Assembly: GCF_006442815.1 (NCBI RefSeq)
Contig: NZ_VFVL01000006.1
Span: 173,191-237,190 of the forward strand
DNA length: 64,000 nucleotides
Reading direction: 5' to 3'
DNA from: Mesorhizobium sp. B2-4-3
GTDB taxonomy: Bacteria > Pseudomonadota > Alphaproteobacteria > Rhizobiales > Rhizobiaceae
Position 1 is the stretch's first letter; each line of letters begins with the position of its first letter. The notes under the pieces were generated by a model that saw only the letters and a program-made list of their open reading frames with translations, ran no database searches and had not been told where the DNA came from. Made by a program: the position numbers and the translations under genes. Below are positions 25,644 through 34,692 of this stretch, one piece after another.

Positions 25644-27137
25644 TTAGGCTACATCCAGGCAGAGGTATTTCAGATCCGTAAAAGCTTCGAGCCCATGGCG
25701 CGAGCCTTCGCGGCCGATGCCGGACTGCTTGACGCCGCCGAACGGGATCGGCGCGCCGGTGATCTTGACCCGGTTGATCGCGACCATGCCGTAGTCCAGG
25801 GCGCGGCCCATGCGCGCCTGGCGACCACCGTTCTCGGTAACGACATAGGCGACTAGGCCATATTCGGTGGCATTGGCGCGGGCGATTACTTCGGCCTCTT
25901 CGTCGAACGGCGTCACAGCCGCGACAGGGCCGAAGGTCTCTTCGCGCATAATCAAAGCCGCGTCCGTCACATCGACGAGCAGCGTCGGCTGATAGAACAA
26001 CGGGCCGGCCGCGTGACGCTTGCCGCCGGTCAGGCAGCGCGCGCCGTGGTTAAGCGCATCGGCCACCTGCTCCTCGACCTTCTTGACGGCACGTTCGTGC
26101 ATCAGCGGCCCGATATCGGCGTCGGCGGATAGGCCGTTGCCGATGCGGAGCTGCTCGATGCGGCGGGCGAAAGCGGCGCAGAAGCGATCATAGATCGGCC
26201 GCTGCACATAGATGCGGTTGGCGGCAAGGCAATCCTGGCCGGAGGTGGCGAACTTGGCGTCGAGCGCGATCGCCACAGCCCTGTCGATGTCGGCGTCGTC
26301 GAACACGATCAGCGGCGCATGGCCGCCGAGTTCCATCACCAGCCGTTTCATGGTCGCGGCACTTTGCGCGGCAATCAGCCGGCCAACTTCGGTCGAGCCG
26401 GTGAAGCTCATCGCGCGGACTCGCGCGTCGGCGCACATCGCCGCGACGATCGTGCGCGCATCGCCAGTGACGACGTTGAAGACGCCTGCCGGCAGCCCGG
26501 CGCGCTCACCGAGCTCGGCCAGCGCCAAAGCAGACAGCGGCGTTTCCGAAGACGGATGCGCCACGATGGTGCAGCCGGCGGCAAGCGCTGCGGCGGCCTT
26601 ACGGGTGAGCATGGCCGACGGAAAATTCCACGGCGTCACGACGCCGACCACGCCGAGCGGCTCGCGGCGCACCGACATCTCGGCATTCGGCAGATGGCTG
26701 GTTACACTTTCGGCGTTGAGGCGCTTCGCTTCCTCGGCATACCATTCGACGAAGGAGGCGGCGTAGTCGATCTCGCCGAGCGATTCCTTCAGCGGCTTGC
26801 CCTGCTCGAGCGTCATCAGCAGCGCCAGGTCGTCCTTGGCGGCGATGATCAGATCGAACCATTTCCGCAGGATTTTCGAGCGCTCGTGCGGCAGCGCCGA
26901 GCGCCAGACGGAAAACGCACGCGACGCGGCATTGATCGCCTTTGTCGTCTGGGCGGCATCGAGCGCGGCCACGAAGGCGACGGTAGCGCCGGTGGCCGGA
27001 TCGGTTACCTCAAAACTTGCCGCCGCTTCGCTCGCCGTCCAGTGGCCATCGATATAGGCGAGCGCGCGCAACAGCCGGCGATCGGCGAGGCGGTCGAGCG
27101 CGTCATGGTGGTTGGTACGGGCAAAGTGCGCGGACAT
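25644..27137 (-). CDS. doeC: NAD(P)-dependent semialdehyde dehydrogenase, probable aspartate-semialdehyde dehydrogenase of ectoine catabolism
   Basis: A 497-residue GabD-type aldehyde dehydrogenase with TPWNFPSAML (169-178), Glu269 in MELGGHAP and catalytic Cys303 in SGQDCLAANR. In ectoine catabolism (Ssd/DoeC) it makes aspartate from aspartate semialdehyde. An oddity is that the Lys usually found in the cofactor-binding VxKPAEETP motif appears as His194 (VAHPSSETP). ATG 27137 follows GGGAG. It is transcribed ahead of the aminotransferase gene. Confidence 0.87.
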   Translation of the reverse strand: MSAHFARTNHHDALDRLADRRLLRALAYIDGHWTASEAAASFEVTDPATGATVAFVAALDAAQTTKAINAASRAFSVWRSALPHERSKILRKWFDLIIAAKDDLALLMTLEQGKPLKESLGEIDYAASFVEWYAEEAKRLNAESVTSHLPNAEMSVRREPLGVVGVVTPWNFPSAMLTRKAAAALAAGCTIVAHPSSETPLSALALAELGERAGLPAGVFNVVTGDARTIVAAMCADARVRAMSFTGSTEVGRLIAAQSAATMKRLVMELGGHAPLIVFDDADIDRAVAIALDAKFATSGQDCLAANRIYVQRPIYDRFCAAFARRIEQLRIGNGLSADADIGPLMHERAVKKVEEQVADALNHGARCLTGGKRHAAGPLFYQPTLLVDVTDAALIMREETFGPVAAVTPFDEEAEVIARANATEYGLVAYVVTENGGRQARMGRALDYGMVAINRVKITGAPIPFGGVKQSGIGREGSRHGLEAFTDLKYLCLDVA

Positions 27138-27549
27138 CAGTCGGGTCTCCCGGTGCCGAGGCGATATGGAGAGACTAGTCGCGCGATCGAGACAAAGGGG
27201 CTGTTTCGGCAGGCTGATAGAGAGAGATTGTCTCTACTGGCGTGTGGAAGCAGACGACCTCTCTAGCTGGCCAGCCGTCGGATGCCACCAAACGGTGAAA
27301 TTGGCCGAGCATCCACAACTTCGTCATCCACGGGCGGAGCGGAAGCGAAGCGGACGCGTAGACCCGAGGATCCATTCCGTGACCTTGATCGAAGGGACAC
27401 AGCGGAGCAGAATTCTGCACCGTTGCAACGCCTCAAAGTCACGGAATGGATCCTCGGGTCTGCGCCGCGTCGCTTCGCTCCTTGCTCCGCCCGTGGATGA
27501 CGAAGTAGCGGACGTTTCGGCTAATCTCCACACTGATCGTGACTCACCC
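27138..27549. other. Intergenic region holding a large palindromic repeat
   Basis: A 412-bp stretch between the semialdehyde dehydrogenase start and the AsnC stop. Nearly half of it is the inverted-repeat element at 27318-27506. The rest (27138-27317) should hold the promoter of the minus-strand dehydrogenase-aminotransferase pair. Several open frames cross the palindrome only because of its symmetry and are not gene-like. Confidence 0.65.
27318..27506. repeat. Large inverted-repeat element family B, copy 1
   Basis: A 189-bp near-symmetrical element. The outer arms are 23-bp exact inverted repeats beginning ACTTCGTCATCCACGGGC, and inner arms include CGAGGATCCATTCCGTGAC, whose complement recurs at about 27435-27460. 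A second copy lies at 55771-55966. No transposase frame is inside. It looks like a non-autonomous palindromic or MITE-like repeat. Confidence 0.8.
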
Positions 27550-28035
27550 TTATTCCGGCAGCAGATCGGCCACCGGCAGCACGGCCTCATCCTTGACCGT
27601 CTTGGTGACGATGTAGGTGAAATAGCGGTCGATGCCGATCTCGCGCTCAAGCAAGCCGTCGACCAGACGCTGATAGGCGTCAATGTCGCGCGCCATCACC
27701 TTCAGCACGTAGTCGACGCCGCCGCCCACCGACCAGCAGGCGACGATCTCCGGAACATCGCGAACGACCCGCTCGAAACGATCGAAGTCGGCCTGGCGGT
27801 GGTTGGCCAGGGTCACCTCCATCAGCACGGTCGCCACCGGCGCGATAGCGCGCATGGCGATCGCGGCGTGATAGCCGGAGACGATGCCGGCTTTCTCCAG
27901 CTTGCGCAGCCGCATCCAGCACGGCGTCGGCGACAGGCCGACCTTCTCGGCCAACGCCAGCTTGGTGATGCGCCCGTCGCGCTGGATGGCATCGAGAATC
28001 CTGAGGTCGATCGGGTCGAGTTTCGCTGCCGCCAT
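27550..28035 (-). CDS. Lrp/AsnC family transcriptional regulator of the ectoine locus (DoeX/AsnC-like)
   Basis: A 161-residue Lrp/AsnC regulator: HTH in LDPIDLRILDAIQRDGRITK and LSPTPCWMRLRKLEKAGI, then a ligand-binding RAM domain (EIVACWSVGGGVDYVLKVMA). I chose ATG 28035, preceded by AAAGGCGGA; an ATG at 28065 has no good ribosome binding site. Ectoine catabolic clusters often carry such a gene next to the dehydrogenase and aminotransferase. It is divergent from enuR, with only 83 bp between them. Confidence 0.9.
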   Translation of the reverse strand: MAAAKLDPIDLRILDAIQRDGRITKLALAEKVGLSPTPCWMRLRKLEKAGIVSGYHAAIAMRAIAPVATVLMEVTLANHRQADFDRFERVVRDVPEIVACWSVGGGVDYVLKVMARDIDAYQRLVDGLLEREIGIDRYFTYIVTKTVKDEAVLPVADLLPE

Positions 28036-28118
28036 GCGGGATCCGCCTTTCGTTGCAGACACCATGACGATGCATTATTTCGATTGTCAATTGGACTGAT
28101 TTCGATCTCTAATAAGTC

Positions 28119-29504
28119 ATGACATTTTGGCAGCCAGATCCTGCTCTTATCCGCCGGCCGGCCTATCTCTCGCTGGCCGACCAGTTCGCGCGCGCCATCC
28201 ATGACGGGCGGCTGGCCAACGGCACGCGGCTGCCGACCCATCGCCGGCTGGCCGACGATCTGAAGCTTTCGGTGCAGACCGTCAGCCGCGCCTATGAGGA
28301 GTTGATCCGCCGGGGACTGATTTCCGGCGAGGTCGGCCGCGGCAGTTTCGTGCAGACGCAGCGTCGCGAGCCCGAACCGCCCTACATCCCGGAACGGCTG
28401 GGCGAGGTCATCGACCTCTCGATCCTGAAGCCGGTCTGCGAGCCGATGCATCTGGAGAAACTGAAGCAGGCGCTGGGCTGGCTGGCCGAGAACCTGCCAT
28501 CGAGCTCGGCGCTGTCGTTCCGGCCGAACATGGTTTTCCCGCGCCACCGCGCGGTCGCGGTCGAATGGCTGAAGCTTTGCGGCCTCGAAGCCTCGCCGCA
28601 GAATATCAGCCTGACCAACGGTGCGACCGCCGGCATGACGGTGGCGCTGATGAGCGTGGCGCCGCCCGGCTCGACGGTCGCTACCGAAGCGATCGGTCAC
28701 CACACGCTGATCCCGCTCGCCCGCTATCTCGGCTTCAACCTCGAAGGCCTGCCGATCGACGGCAACGGGCTGGTCCCCGAAGCGCTCGACGAGGCCTGCC
28801 GCCTGTCAGACATTCGCGCAGTTTTCGTCCAGCCATCGGTGATCAACCCGACGGCGACCTTGATGGACGCCACCCGTCGTGAGCAGATTGCGGCGGTTGC
28901 CCGCAAGCACGACATCGCCATCATCGAGAACGACGTGCTCGGCCCGCTGGTCGAAGGCCGACCGCCAGCGGTTGCCGCCTTTGCGCCGGAGCGGACGCTC
29001 TACGTCACCTCCTTCACCAAGATTACCGTGCCCGGCCTGCGCATCGGCTACCTTGCGGTGCCGGACCGCTATGTCGCCGCCGTCGCCAACCGCCACCTCG
29101 TTTCCAACTGGATGGCGACGCCGATGGTGGCGGAGATCGCGACGCGCTGGGTGAGCGACGGCACGGCGATGGAACTGGTCAACTGGCAGCGCGGGGCGTT
29201 GAAGCGGCGCCAGGAGATTGCCGCCGAAATGCTGACAGGCGTCGACTATCGCGTCCACCGCGACGGGCTGCATCTGTGGCTCGAGCTGCCGGGAGAACGT
29301 GCCGAGGAGAGCTTTGTCGCGCAAGCGCGCCTGCGCGGAGTGGCGATCGCGCCGGGCACCTCGTTCCGCATCGCCGACACGCCCTGGCATCCGGCCGTGC
29401 GCATCTCGCTCGGATCGACCACCGAAGGGGAACTGCGCGCGGGCCTGAGCGTTGTCGCCAAGCTGTTGCTCGGCGACCCGGAGCATCTCCTGCTCGCCAT
29501 CTGA
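28119..29504 (+). CDS. enuR: MocR/GntR-type regulator with aminotransferase domain, EnuR of ectoine catabolism
   Basis: A 461-residue MocR-family protein: a GntR winged HTH (LADQFARAIHDGRLANGTRL, then LSVQTVSRAYEELIRRGLI) fused to a class I aminotransferase-like domain, with the PLP lysine in TSFTKITVPGLRIGYLA. In ectoine-degrading bacteria EnuR represses uptake and catabolic genes and is relieved by pathway intermediates bound through PLP. It lies directly before ehuA and divergent from the AsnC gene. ATG 28119 lacks a clear ribosome binding site. Confidence 0.88.
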   Translation: MTFWQPDPALIRRPAYLSLADQFARAIHDGRLANGTRLPTHRRLADDLKLSVQTVSRAYEELIRRGLISGEVGRGSFVQTQRREPEPPYIPERLGEVIDLSILKPVCEPMHLEKLKQALGWLAENLPSSSALSFRPNMVFPRHRAVAVEWLKLCGLEASPQNISLTNGATAGMTVALMSVAPPGSTVATEAIGHHTLIPLARYLGFNLEGLPIDGNGLVPEALDEACRLSDIRAVFVQPSVINPTATLMDATRREQIAAVARKHDIAIIENDVLGPLVEGRPPAVAAFAPERTLYVTSFTKITVPGLRIGYLAVPDRYVAAVANRHLVSNWMATPMVAEIATRWVSDGTAMELVNWQRGALKRRQEIAAEMLTGVDYRVHRDGLHLWLELPGERAEESFVAQARLRGVAIAPGTSFRIADTPWHPAVRISLGSTTEGELRAGLSVVAKLLLGDPEHLLLAI

Positions 29505-29552
29505 TGCACAAATGGAGTTCAGATTGCCCTGAAATTGTGTCGCGCTGGAAAT

Positions 29553-29586
29553 ATTGTCATGATATTATTTTCCCAATTGACATGAT
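29553..29586. promoter_or_regulatory. Direct-repeat operator candidate upstream of ehuA
   Basis: ATTGTCATGAT at 29553-29563 and ATTGACATGAT at 29576-29586 differ in one base and are 23 bp apart, about two helical turns. MocR-type regulators commonly bind direct repeats. Related pieces, ATTGTCAATTG and ATTGGACTGAT, lie at 28083-28100 in the enuR/AsnC intergenic region. I propose these as EnuR sites. Confidence 0.45.
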
Positions 29587-29640
29587 TTGGCACGTTTCGC
29601 ATCGTTAAGGGCATAGGCTTCTCCAGAACGGGGAAATGGA

Positions 29641-30426
29641 TTGCCCGCGCCCATCATCAAGGTTGATGCGATTTCCAAGAGCTTTGGCTCCTTCAAGGTG
29701 CTGGACGGCCTGTCGATGCAGGTCATGCCCGGCGAGAAGCTGGCGCTGATCGGCCCGTCCGGCTCCGGCAAGACGACGATCCTGCGCATCCTGATGACGC
29801 TGGAGAAGATCGACGGCGGCCATATCCAGGTCGACGGCGAGCAGCTCTACCACATGGAGCGGAACGGCCAGCTGCTGCCGGCCGACGAGCGGCACCTGGC
29901 CAGGATGCGCCAGAAGATCGGCATGGTCTTCCAGCTCTTCAATCTGTTTCCGCACAAATGCGTCATGGACAATGTGACCCTGGCGCCGATGCTGACCAAG
30001 CGCGTCGCGCGCGCCGCCGCCGAGAAGCGGGCGATGGAGCTGCTCGACATGGTCGGCCTCGCCGACAAGGCGAAGGCGATGCCGGCGCAGCTTTCCGGCG
30101 GCCAGAAGCAGCGCGTGGCGATCGCAAGAGCGCTGGCGCTGTCGCCCAAGATCATGCTGTTCGACGAGGTCACCTCGGCGCTCGACCCGGAGCTCGTCGA
30201 GGAAGTGCTCAACGTCATGCGCAAGCTCGCCGCCGAGACCGATATGACGATGCTGCTCGTCACCCATGAGATGGGCTTCGCCCACGACTTCGCCGATCGC
30301 GTGCTGTTCTTCGACCGCGGACGGATCGTCGAGGAAGGCAAGCCCGATGAGATTTTCCGCCATCCCAAACAGGAAAGAACCCAGAGCTTCCTGAAGAAGA
30401 TCATCGCGGCCGGACATCGCGTCTGA
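29641..30426 (+). CDS. ehuA: Ectoine/hydroxyectoine ABC transporter ATP-binding protein EhuA
   Basis: A 261-residue amino-acid-type ABC ATPase: Walker [11 protein letters not shown]-loop [10 protein letters not shown], signature LSGGQKQRV and Walker [14 protein letters not shown]. It probably starts at TTG 29641, 6 bases after GGGGAA; no in-frame ATG precedes the first strand. It energises ectoine import with EhuB, EhuC and EhuD. Assignment to Ehu rests on the downstream ectoine genes in the order known from Sinorhizobium meliloti. Confidence 0.88.
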   Translation: MPAPIIKVDAISKSFGSFKVLDGLSMQVMPGEKLALIGPSGSGKTTILRILMTLEKIDGGHIQVDGEQLYHMERNGQLLPADERHLARMRQKIGMVFQLFNLFPHKCVMDNVTLAPMLTKRVARAAAEKRAMELLDMVGLADKAKAMPAQLSGGQKQRVAIARALALSPKIMLFDEVTSALDPELVEEVLNVMRKLAAETDMTMLLVTHEMGFAHDFADRVLFFDRGRIVEEGKPDEIFRHPKQERTQSFLKKIIAAGHRV

Positions 30427-30539
30427 CCGCAATGCAAACGAGCGACGTAGTCGTCTCGGGGCGGCGTAAGCCGTCCACGGGCGGCCAGAGGCCGTCCCGA
30501 ACCAAGCAAACCAAGAAGACAAACAAGGAGTTGGGAACA

Positions 30540-31391
30540 ATGAAGAAACTTGGCATTCTGGCTGGCGTCGCCGGCCTCGCGCTGACCTCCATGCTCGCCG
30601 CCACGAGCGCGGGTTCGGCCGACGACAGCAAGCTCGAGCAGTTGAAGGCGCAGGGCTTCGCCCGCCTCGCCATCGCCAACGAGCCGCCCTATACGGCGGT
30701 GGCCGCCGACGGCAAGGTTTCGGGCGCGGCTCCGGACGTTGCGCGCGAGATCTTCAAGCGGCTCGGCGTCGCGGATGTCGTGGCCTCCATCTCCGAATAT
30801 GGCGCCATGATCCCCGGCCTGCAGGCGGGCCGCTTCGACGTCGTCACTGCGGGCCTGTTCATGAAGCCGGAGCGCTGCGCAGCGGTCGCCTATTCCGAGC
30901 CGGTGCTTTGCGATGCCGAGGCGCTCCTGGTGAAGAAGGGCAACCCGAAGGGCTTCAAGAGCTATGAGGACATCGCCAAGGATACGTCGGCGACCGTCGG
31001 CGCGCCTGGCGGCGGCACCGAGGAGAAGCTGGCGCTGAATGCCGGCGTGCCGCGCGACCGCGTCATCGTCGTGCCGGACGGCCAGAGCGGCCTGAAGATG
31101 GTGCAGGACGGCCGCATCGACGCTTATTCGCTGCCGGTGCTCTCGATCAACGACCTGGTCAAGAAAGCCAACGACCCGAACCTCGACGTCATCGCCCCGG
31201 TGGTCGGCGCGCCGGTCTATTGCGACGGCGCCGCCTTCAAGAAGGGCGACGAGGCGCTGCGCGATGCCTATGACGTCGAGCTCGCCAAGATGAAGAAGTC
31301 CGGCGAGTTCGCCAAGATCATCGAGCCCTACGGCTTCTCGGCCGCGGCCGCGATGTCGACGACGCGCGAGAAGCTCTGCTCGGCGAAGTAG
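30540..31391 (+). CDS. ehuB: Ectoine/hydroxyectoine-binding periplasmic protein EhuB
   Basis: A 283-residue family 3 solute-binding protein. A Sec signal peptide (MKKLGILAGVAGLALTSM to about residue 27) precedes the mature domain, with LAIANEPPYTAV, GLQAGRFDVVTAGLFM and GAPGGGTEEKL as ligand-binding loops. ATG 30540 is chosen for the AAGGAG site just upstream. Homologues bind ectoine and 5-hydroxyectoine with high affinity. It is separated from ehuC by a 200-bp palindromic repeat. Confidence 0.9.
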   Translation: MKKLGILAGVAGLALTSMLAATSAGSADDSKLEQLKAQGFARLAIANEPPYTAVAADGKVSGAAPDVAREIFKRLGVADVVASISEYGAMIPGLQAGRFDVVTAGLFMKPERCAAVAYSEPVLCDAEALLVKKGNPKGFKSYEDIAKDTSATVGAPGGGTEEKLALNAGVPRDRVIVVPDGQSGLKMVQDGRIDAYSLPVLSINDLVKKANDPNLDVIAPVVGAPVYCDGAAFKKGDEALRDAYDVELAKMKKSGEFAKIIEPYGFSAAAAMSTTREKLCSAK

Positions 31392-31401
31392 GGGCTTCTT
31401 A

Positions 31402-31571
31402 TCCTTCTCCCCGTTCAACGGAGAGAAGATGTCACGAAGTGACAGATGAGGGGCGGCGGCATACCTTCGTAAGTCTGCGCTGCCCCTCATCTGCCTACCC
31501 GTCCTACGCAGCAGCTGCGCTGCAGCTACGGAGGGTAAACCGGCATCCTCTCCCCGTTAACGGGAGAAGGA
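31402..31571. repeat. Composite palindromic repeat (family C) between ehuB and ehuC
   Basis: A 170-bp element starting TCCTTCTCCCCGTT and ending CCCGTTAACGGGAGAAGGA. It is built of nested inverted repeats: CTTCTCCCCGTT with its complement, GATGAGGGGC with GCCCCTCATC, and a short GTCACGAAGTGAC hairpin. It lies inside the ehu operon, where it may stabilise the 5' part encoding the abundant binding protein. Confidence 0.7.
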
Positions 31572-31596
31572 AGCTAACCGCAAACGTTGGAACCCC

Positions 31597-32256
31597 ATGA
31601 CCCAGTGGTCCGGCTATCTCGGCCTGATATTGCAGGGAGCGATTGTCACCATCGAGCTGACGCTGATGGGGTCGGTGCTTGCGCTGATCATGGCCTTCCT
31701 TGCCGGCATGGGGCGCGTGTCGCGCTTCGTCATCCTGCGCGCGATCGCCACGGTCTATATCGAATTCTTCCGCGGCACCTCGATCTTCGTGCAGTTGTTC
31801 TGGGCCTATTTCGTGCTGCCTTTCGCCGGCCTGTCGCTGACGCCGCTGCAGGCGGGCGTGCTGGCGCTGGGCTTGAATGTCGGCGCCTATGCGGCGGAAG
31901 TGGTGCGCGGCGCCATCCTGTCGGTCGGCCGCGAGCAATACGAAGCCTGCACGGCGCTCAATCTCGGCCGCTGGCAAGGCATGCGCCATGTGATCCTGCC
32001 GCAGGCGCTGCTGGTCATGCTGCCGACCTTCGGCAACAACGCGATCGAGCTGCTCAAGGCGACGTCGGTCGTCTCGCTGATCTCGCTCGCCGACCTGACC
32101 TTCCAGGCGCAGGTGGTACGCTCGCAGACCGGCAGCACGCTGATGCCCTTCGTCTCCGTGCTGGTCATCTATTTCGCGCTGGCGCTGATCATCTCCTGGG
32201 GCGTTCGCACGCTGGAACGCCGCATGGCGCGCGGGCTTGATGGGGTGCGTGTCTGA
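31597..32256 (+). CDS. ehuC: Ectoine/hydroxyectoine ABC transporter permease EhuC
   Basis: A 219-residue HisM-type permease with about 5 hydrophobic segments and the EAA-loop sequence EACTALNLGRWQGMRHVILP. Its stop overlaps the ehuD start by one base (TGATG). With EhuD it forms the membrane channel of the importer. Confidence 0.9.
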   Translation: MTQWSGYLGLILQGAIVTIELTLMGSVLALIMAFLAGMGRVSRFVILRAIATVYIEFFRGTSIFVQLFWAYFVLPFAGLSLTPLQAGVLALGLNVGAYAAEVVRGAILSVGREQYEACTALNLGRWQGMRHVILPQALLVMLPTFGNNAIELLKATSVVSLISLADLTFQAQVVRSQTGSTLMPFVSVLVIYFALALIISWGVRTLERRMARGLDGVRV

Positions 32257-32915
32257 TGGACTGGGATTGGAACTTCGTCTGGGAGATCATGCCGACCCTG
32301 ATCCAGGGGGTGAAGATCACCATCCTGGCGACGGTGCTCGGCTCGATCCTGGCCGCGATCGTGGGGCTTGGGATCGCGCTGGCGCGACGCTCGGAGAACC
32401 GGTTCGTCGCGCGCGGCGTCGGCTGGTTCGCCGAGTTCATCCGCGGCACGCCGCTCCTAGTCCAGCTCTATTTCATCTTCTACGTGCTGCCCGATATCGG
32501 CATCCTGTTGCCACCGCTGGTGGCGGGCGTCATCGGGCTTGGCCTGCATTACGGCACCTACACCGCCGAGGTCTATCGCGCCGGCATCGACAATGTGCCG
32601 CGCGGCCAGTGGGAAGCGGCCAAGGCCTGCAATCTCAATGGCCGCCACACCTGGACGCATATCATCCTGCCGCAGGCGATCCCGCCGATGATCCCGGCCC
32701 TGGCCAATTATTTCATCGCCATGTTCAAGGAGACGCCGCTGCTTTCGGCGATCACGGTGCTGGAGCTGATGAACCAGGCCAAGAGCGTCGCCAACACCTA
32801 CTACCGCTACATCGAACCGATGACGCTGGTCGGCGCCTTCTTCCTCGTCATCAGCCTCTGCTCCGTCGTGCTCTTGCGCTGGCTGGAGCATCGCTACGGC
32901 AGGATCGAAAGATGA
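32256..32915 (+). CDS. ehuD: Ectoine/hydroxyectoine ABC transporter permease EhuD
   Basis: A 219-residue HisM-type permease with EAAKACNLNGRHTWTHIILP as the EAA loop and AEFIRGTPLLVQLYF as the family N-terminal motif. It has the same length as EhuC but is clearly different in sequence. It overlaps eutA by 4 bases (ATGA), so importer and catabolic genes are translationally coupled. Confidence 0.9.
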   Translation: MDWDWNFVWEIMPTLIQGVKITILATVLGSILAAIVGLGIALARRSENRFVARGVGWFAEFIRGTPLLVQLYFIFYVLPDIGILLPPLVAGVIGLGLHYGTYTAEVYRAGIDNVPRGQWEAAKACNLNGRHTWTHIILPQAIPPMIPALANYFIAMFKETPLLSAITVLELMNQAKSVANTYYRYIEPMTLVGAFFLVISLCSVVLLRWLEHRYGRIER

Positions 32916-33697
32916 AAGTCATGAAACCTTTGCCTGAGATCCGCCTCGAAACGGCGCGCCCCGCGCTGGACGAGCGTCCGCTGCAAAAGCGCGTCGGCCT
33001 GATTGCGCTTGCGACCGACCACACCAGCGAGGTGGATTTCCGCCGCATGGTGGCGAGCGAGCGCGTCGGCGTCTATGTGGCGCGCATCCCCTATGCCAAC
33101 CCGACCACGCCGGAGAATCTGCGCAAGATGCAGCCGTCGCTTTCGGCGGGCGCGGCGCTCATCCTGCCGGACGAGCCACTCGATGCGATCTGCTACTCCT
33201 GCACCTCGGCCTCCGTGGTGATCGGCGATGCCGAGATCGAAGCTGCCATCCAGGCGGCCAAGCCAGGCGTTCCCGTCGTCACCCCGCCGATGGCCGGCAT
33301 GCGCGGCCTGAACGCCTTCGGGGTGAAGCGCATCAGCATTCTCACGCCCTACACCGTCGAGACCAGCCGGCCGATGGCAGCCTATTTCGCATCACACGGC
33401 TTCGATATCCAGAGCTTCTCTTGCCTCGGCTTCGAGGACGACCGCGAGATGGCGCGGATCACGCCGGTGTCCCTTGTCGAGATGGCGCGCAAGGTCATGC
33501 ATCCCGAGGCCGAAGCGCTGTTCGTCTCCTGCACCGCGCTGCGCGCCGCGCTCGCCGTTCCCGGCATGGAAGAGGCGATCGGGCGTCCGGTCGTCACCAG
33601 CAACCAGGCCAGCGCCTGGAATTGCCTGCGGCTGTGCGGCGACGACACGCCGCGACCGGAGTTCGGCCGGCTGTGGACCAAGCCTCTGGCGCAGTGA
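32912..33697 (+). CDS. eutA: EutA, Asp/Glu racemase superfamily protein of ectoine catabolism
   Basis: A 261-residue aspartate/maleate-racemase-like (arylmalonate decarboxylase type) protein. The two Cys positions of this superfamily are present in CYSCTSASVVIGD and in LFVSCTALR. EutABC are thought to help convert 5-hydroxyectoine toward ectoine, with EutA perhaps changing stereochemistry; this is a proposal in the field rather than proven. ATG 32912 overlaps ehuD; a second ATG at 32921 is possible. Despite the name it is unrelated to ethanolamine use. Confidence 0.87.
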   Translation: MKVMKPLPEIRLETARPALDERPLQKRVGLIALATDHTSEVDFRRMVASERVGVYVARIPYANPTTPENLRKMQPSLSAGAALILPDEPLDAICYSCTSASVVIGDAEIEAAIQAAKPGVPVVTPPMAGMRGLNAFGVKRISILTPYTVETSRPMAAYFASHGFDIQSFSCLGFEDDREMARITPVSLVEMARKVMHPEAEALFVSCTALRAALAVPGMEEAIGRPVVTSNQASAWNCLRLCGDDTPRPEFGRLWTKPLAQ

Positions 33698-33702
33698 TCG
33701 AA

Positions 33703-34692
33703 ATGCCAGTTACGCTTCTGCATATTCGCGCAGCGCGCGAACGCATTGCCGGCAAGGTCGAGCGGACACCCTGCGTGCTGTCGCAAAGCCTGTCGGAGCG
33801 TACCGGCAGCCCGGTTCATCTCAAGCTGGAACACCACCAGACCACCGGCGCGTTCAAGCTGCGCGGCGCCTCCAACGCCATCGCCGCGTTGAGCGCAAAA
33901 GAAAGATCGCGCGGCGTCGTCGCCGCCTCGACCGGCAATCACGGCCGCGCGCTGGCGCATGCGGCGAGGCTTGAAGGCATCCGCGCGGTGATCTGCATGT
34001 CGAGGCTGGTGCCGGAAAACAAGCTCGACGCCATCCGTCGCCTCGGCGCGGATATCCACATCGTCGGCAACAGCCAGGACGACGCCCAGCAGGAAGTCGA
34101 CAGGCTGGTGGCGGAAGAAGGGCTGGTCATGCTGCCCCCCTTCGACCATCCCGGCATCATAGCCGGCCAAGGCACGCTTGGCTTAGAGATCATGGAGCAG
34201 GTTCCAGATACCGCGGCGGTGCTGGTGCCGCTCTCCGGCGGCGGGCTGGCGTCCGGCGTCGCGGCGGCGGTCAAGGGCGTGAGTCCAGGCACCAAAGTCA
34301 TCGGCGTCTCGATGGCGCTGGGTGCCGCGATGAAGGCCAGCCTCGATGCCGGCCGCCCGGTGCAGGTCGAGGAACTGCCGACATTGGCGGACTCGCTCGG
34401 CGGCGGCATCGGCATCGACAACCGGCTGACCTTCGCCATGTGCCGGGACCTGCTCGACGACGTCGTCCTGCTTGCCGAGGACGAGATCGCCGCCGGCATC
34501 CGCCATGCCTATGAAGAGGAGCGCGAGATCGTCGAGGGCGCGGGCGCTGTCGGCATCGGCGCGCTGCTTGCCGGCAAGGTCTCGATGACTGGCCCGACCG
34601 TCCTCATCCTCTCCGGCCGCAACATCGACATGGCTCTGCATCGTCGCATTGTCTGCGGCGAGGCGGCCACAGCAACGGAGCGCACCGCATGA
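33703..34692 (+). CDS. eutB: EutB, threonine dehydratase-like PLP enzyme of (hydroxy)ectoine catabolism
   Basis: A 329-residue fold-type II PLP enzyme: PLP lysine in TTGAFKLRGASNA, Asn loop STGNHGRALAHAA and the phosphate-binding PLSGGGLASGV. It resembles threonine/serine dehydratase without the regulatory domain. ATG 33703 is 5 bp after the eutA stop; a GTG at 33694 would overlap that stop. It probably acts on the hydroxylated intermediate of 5-hydroxyectoine breakdown, with EutC. It overlaps eutC by 4 bases. Confidence 0.88.
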   Translation: MPVTLLHIRAARERIAGKVERTPCVLSQSLSERTGSPVHLKLEHHQTTGAFKLRGASNAIAALSAKERSRGVVAASTGNHGRALAHAARLEGIRAVICMSRLVPENKLDAIRRLGADIHIVGNSQDDAQQEVDRLVAEEGLVMLPPFDHPGIIAGQGTLGLEIMEQVPDTAAVLVPLSGGGLASGVAAAVKGVSPGTKVIGVSMALGAAMKASLDAGRPVQVEELPTLADSLGGGIGIDNRLTFAMCRDLLDDVVLLAEDEIAAGIRHAYEEEREIVEGAGAVGIGALLAGKVSMTGPTVLILSGRNIDMALHRRIVCGEAATATERTA

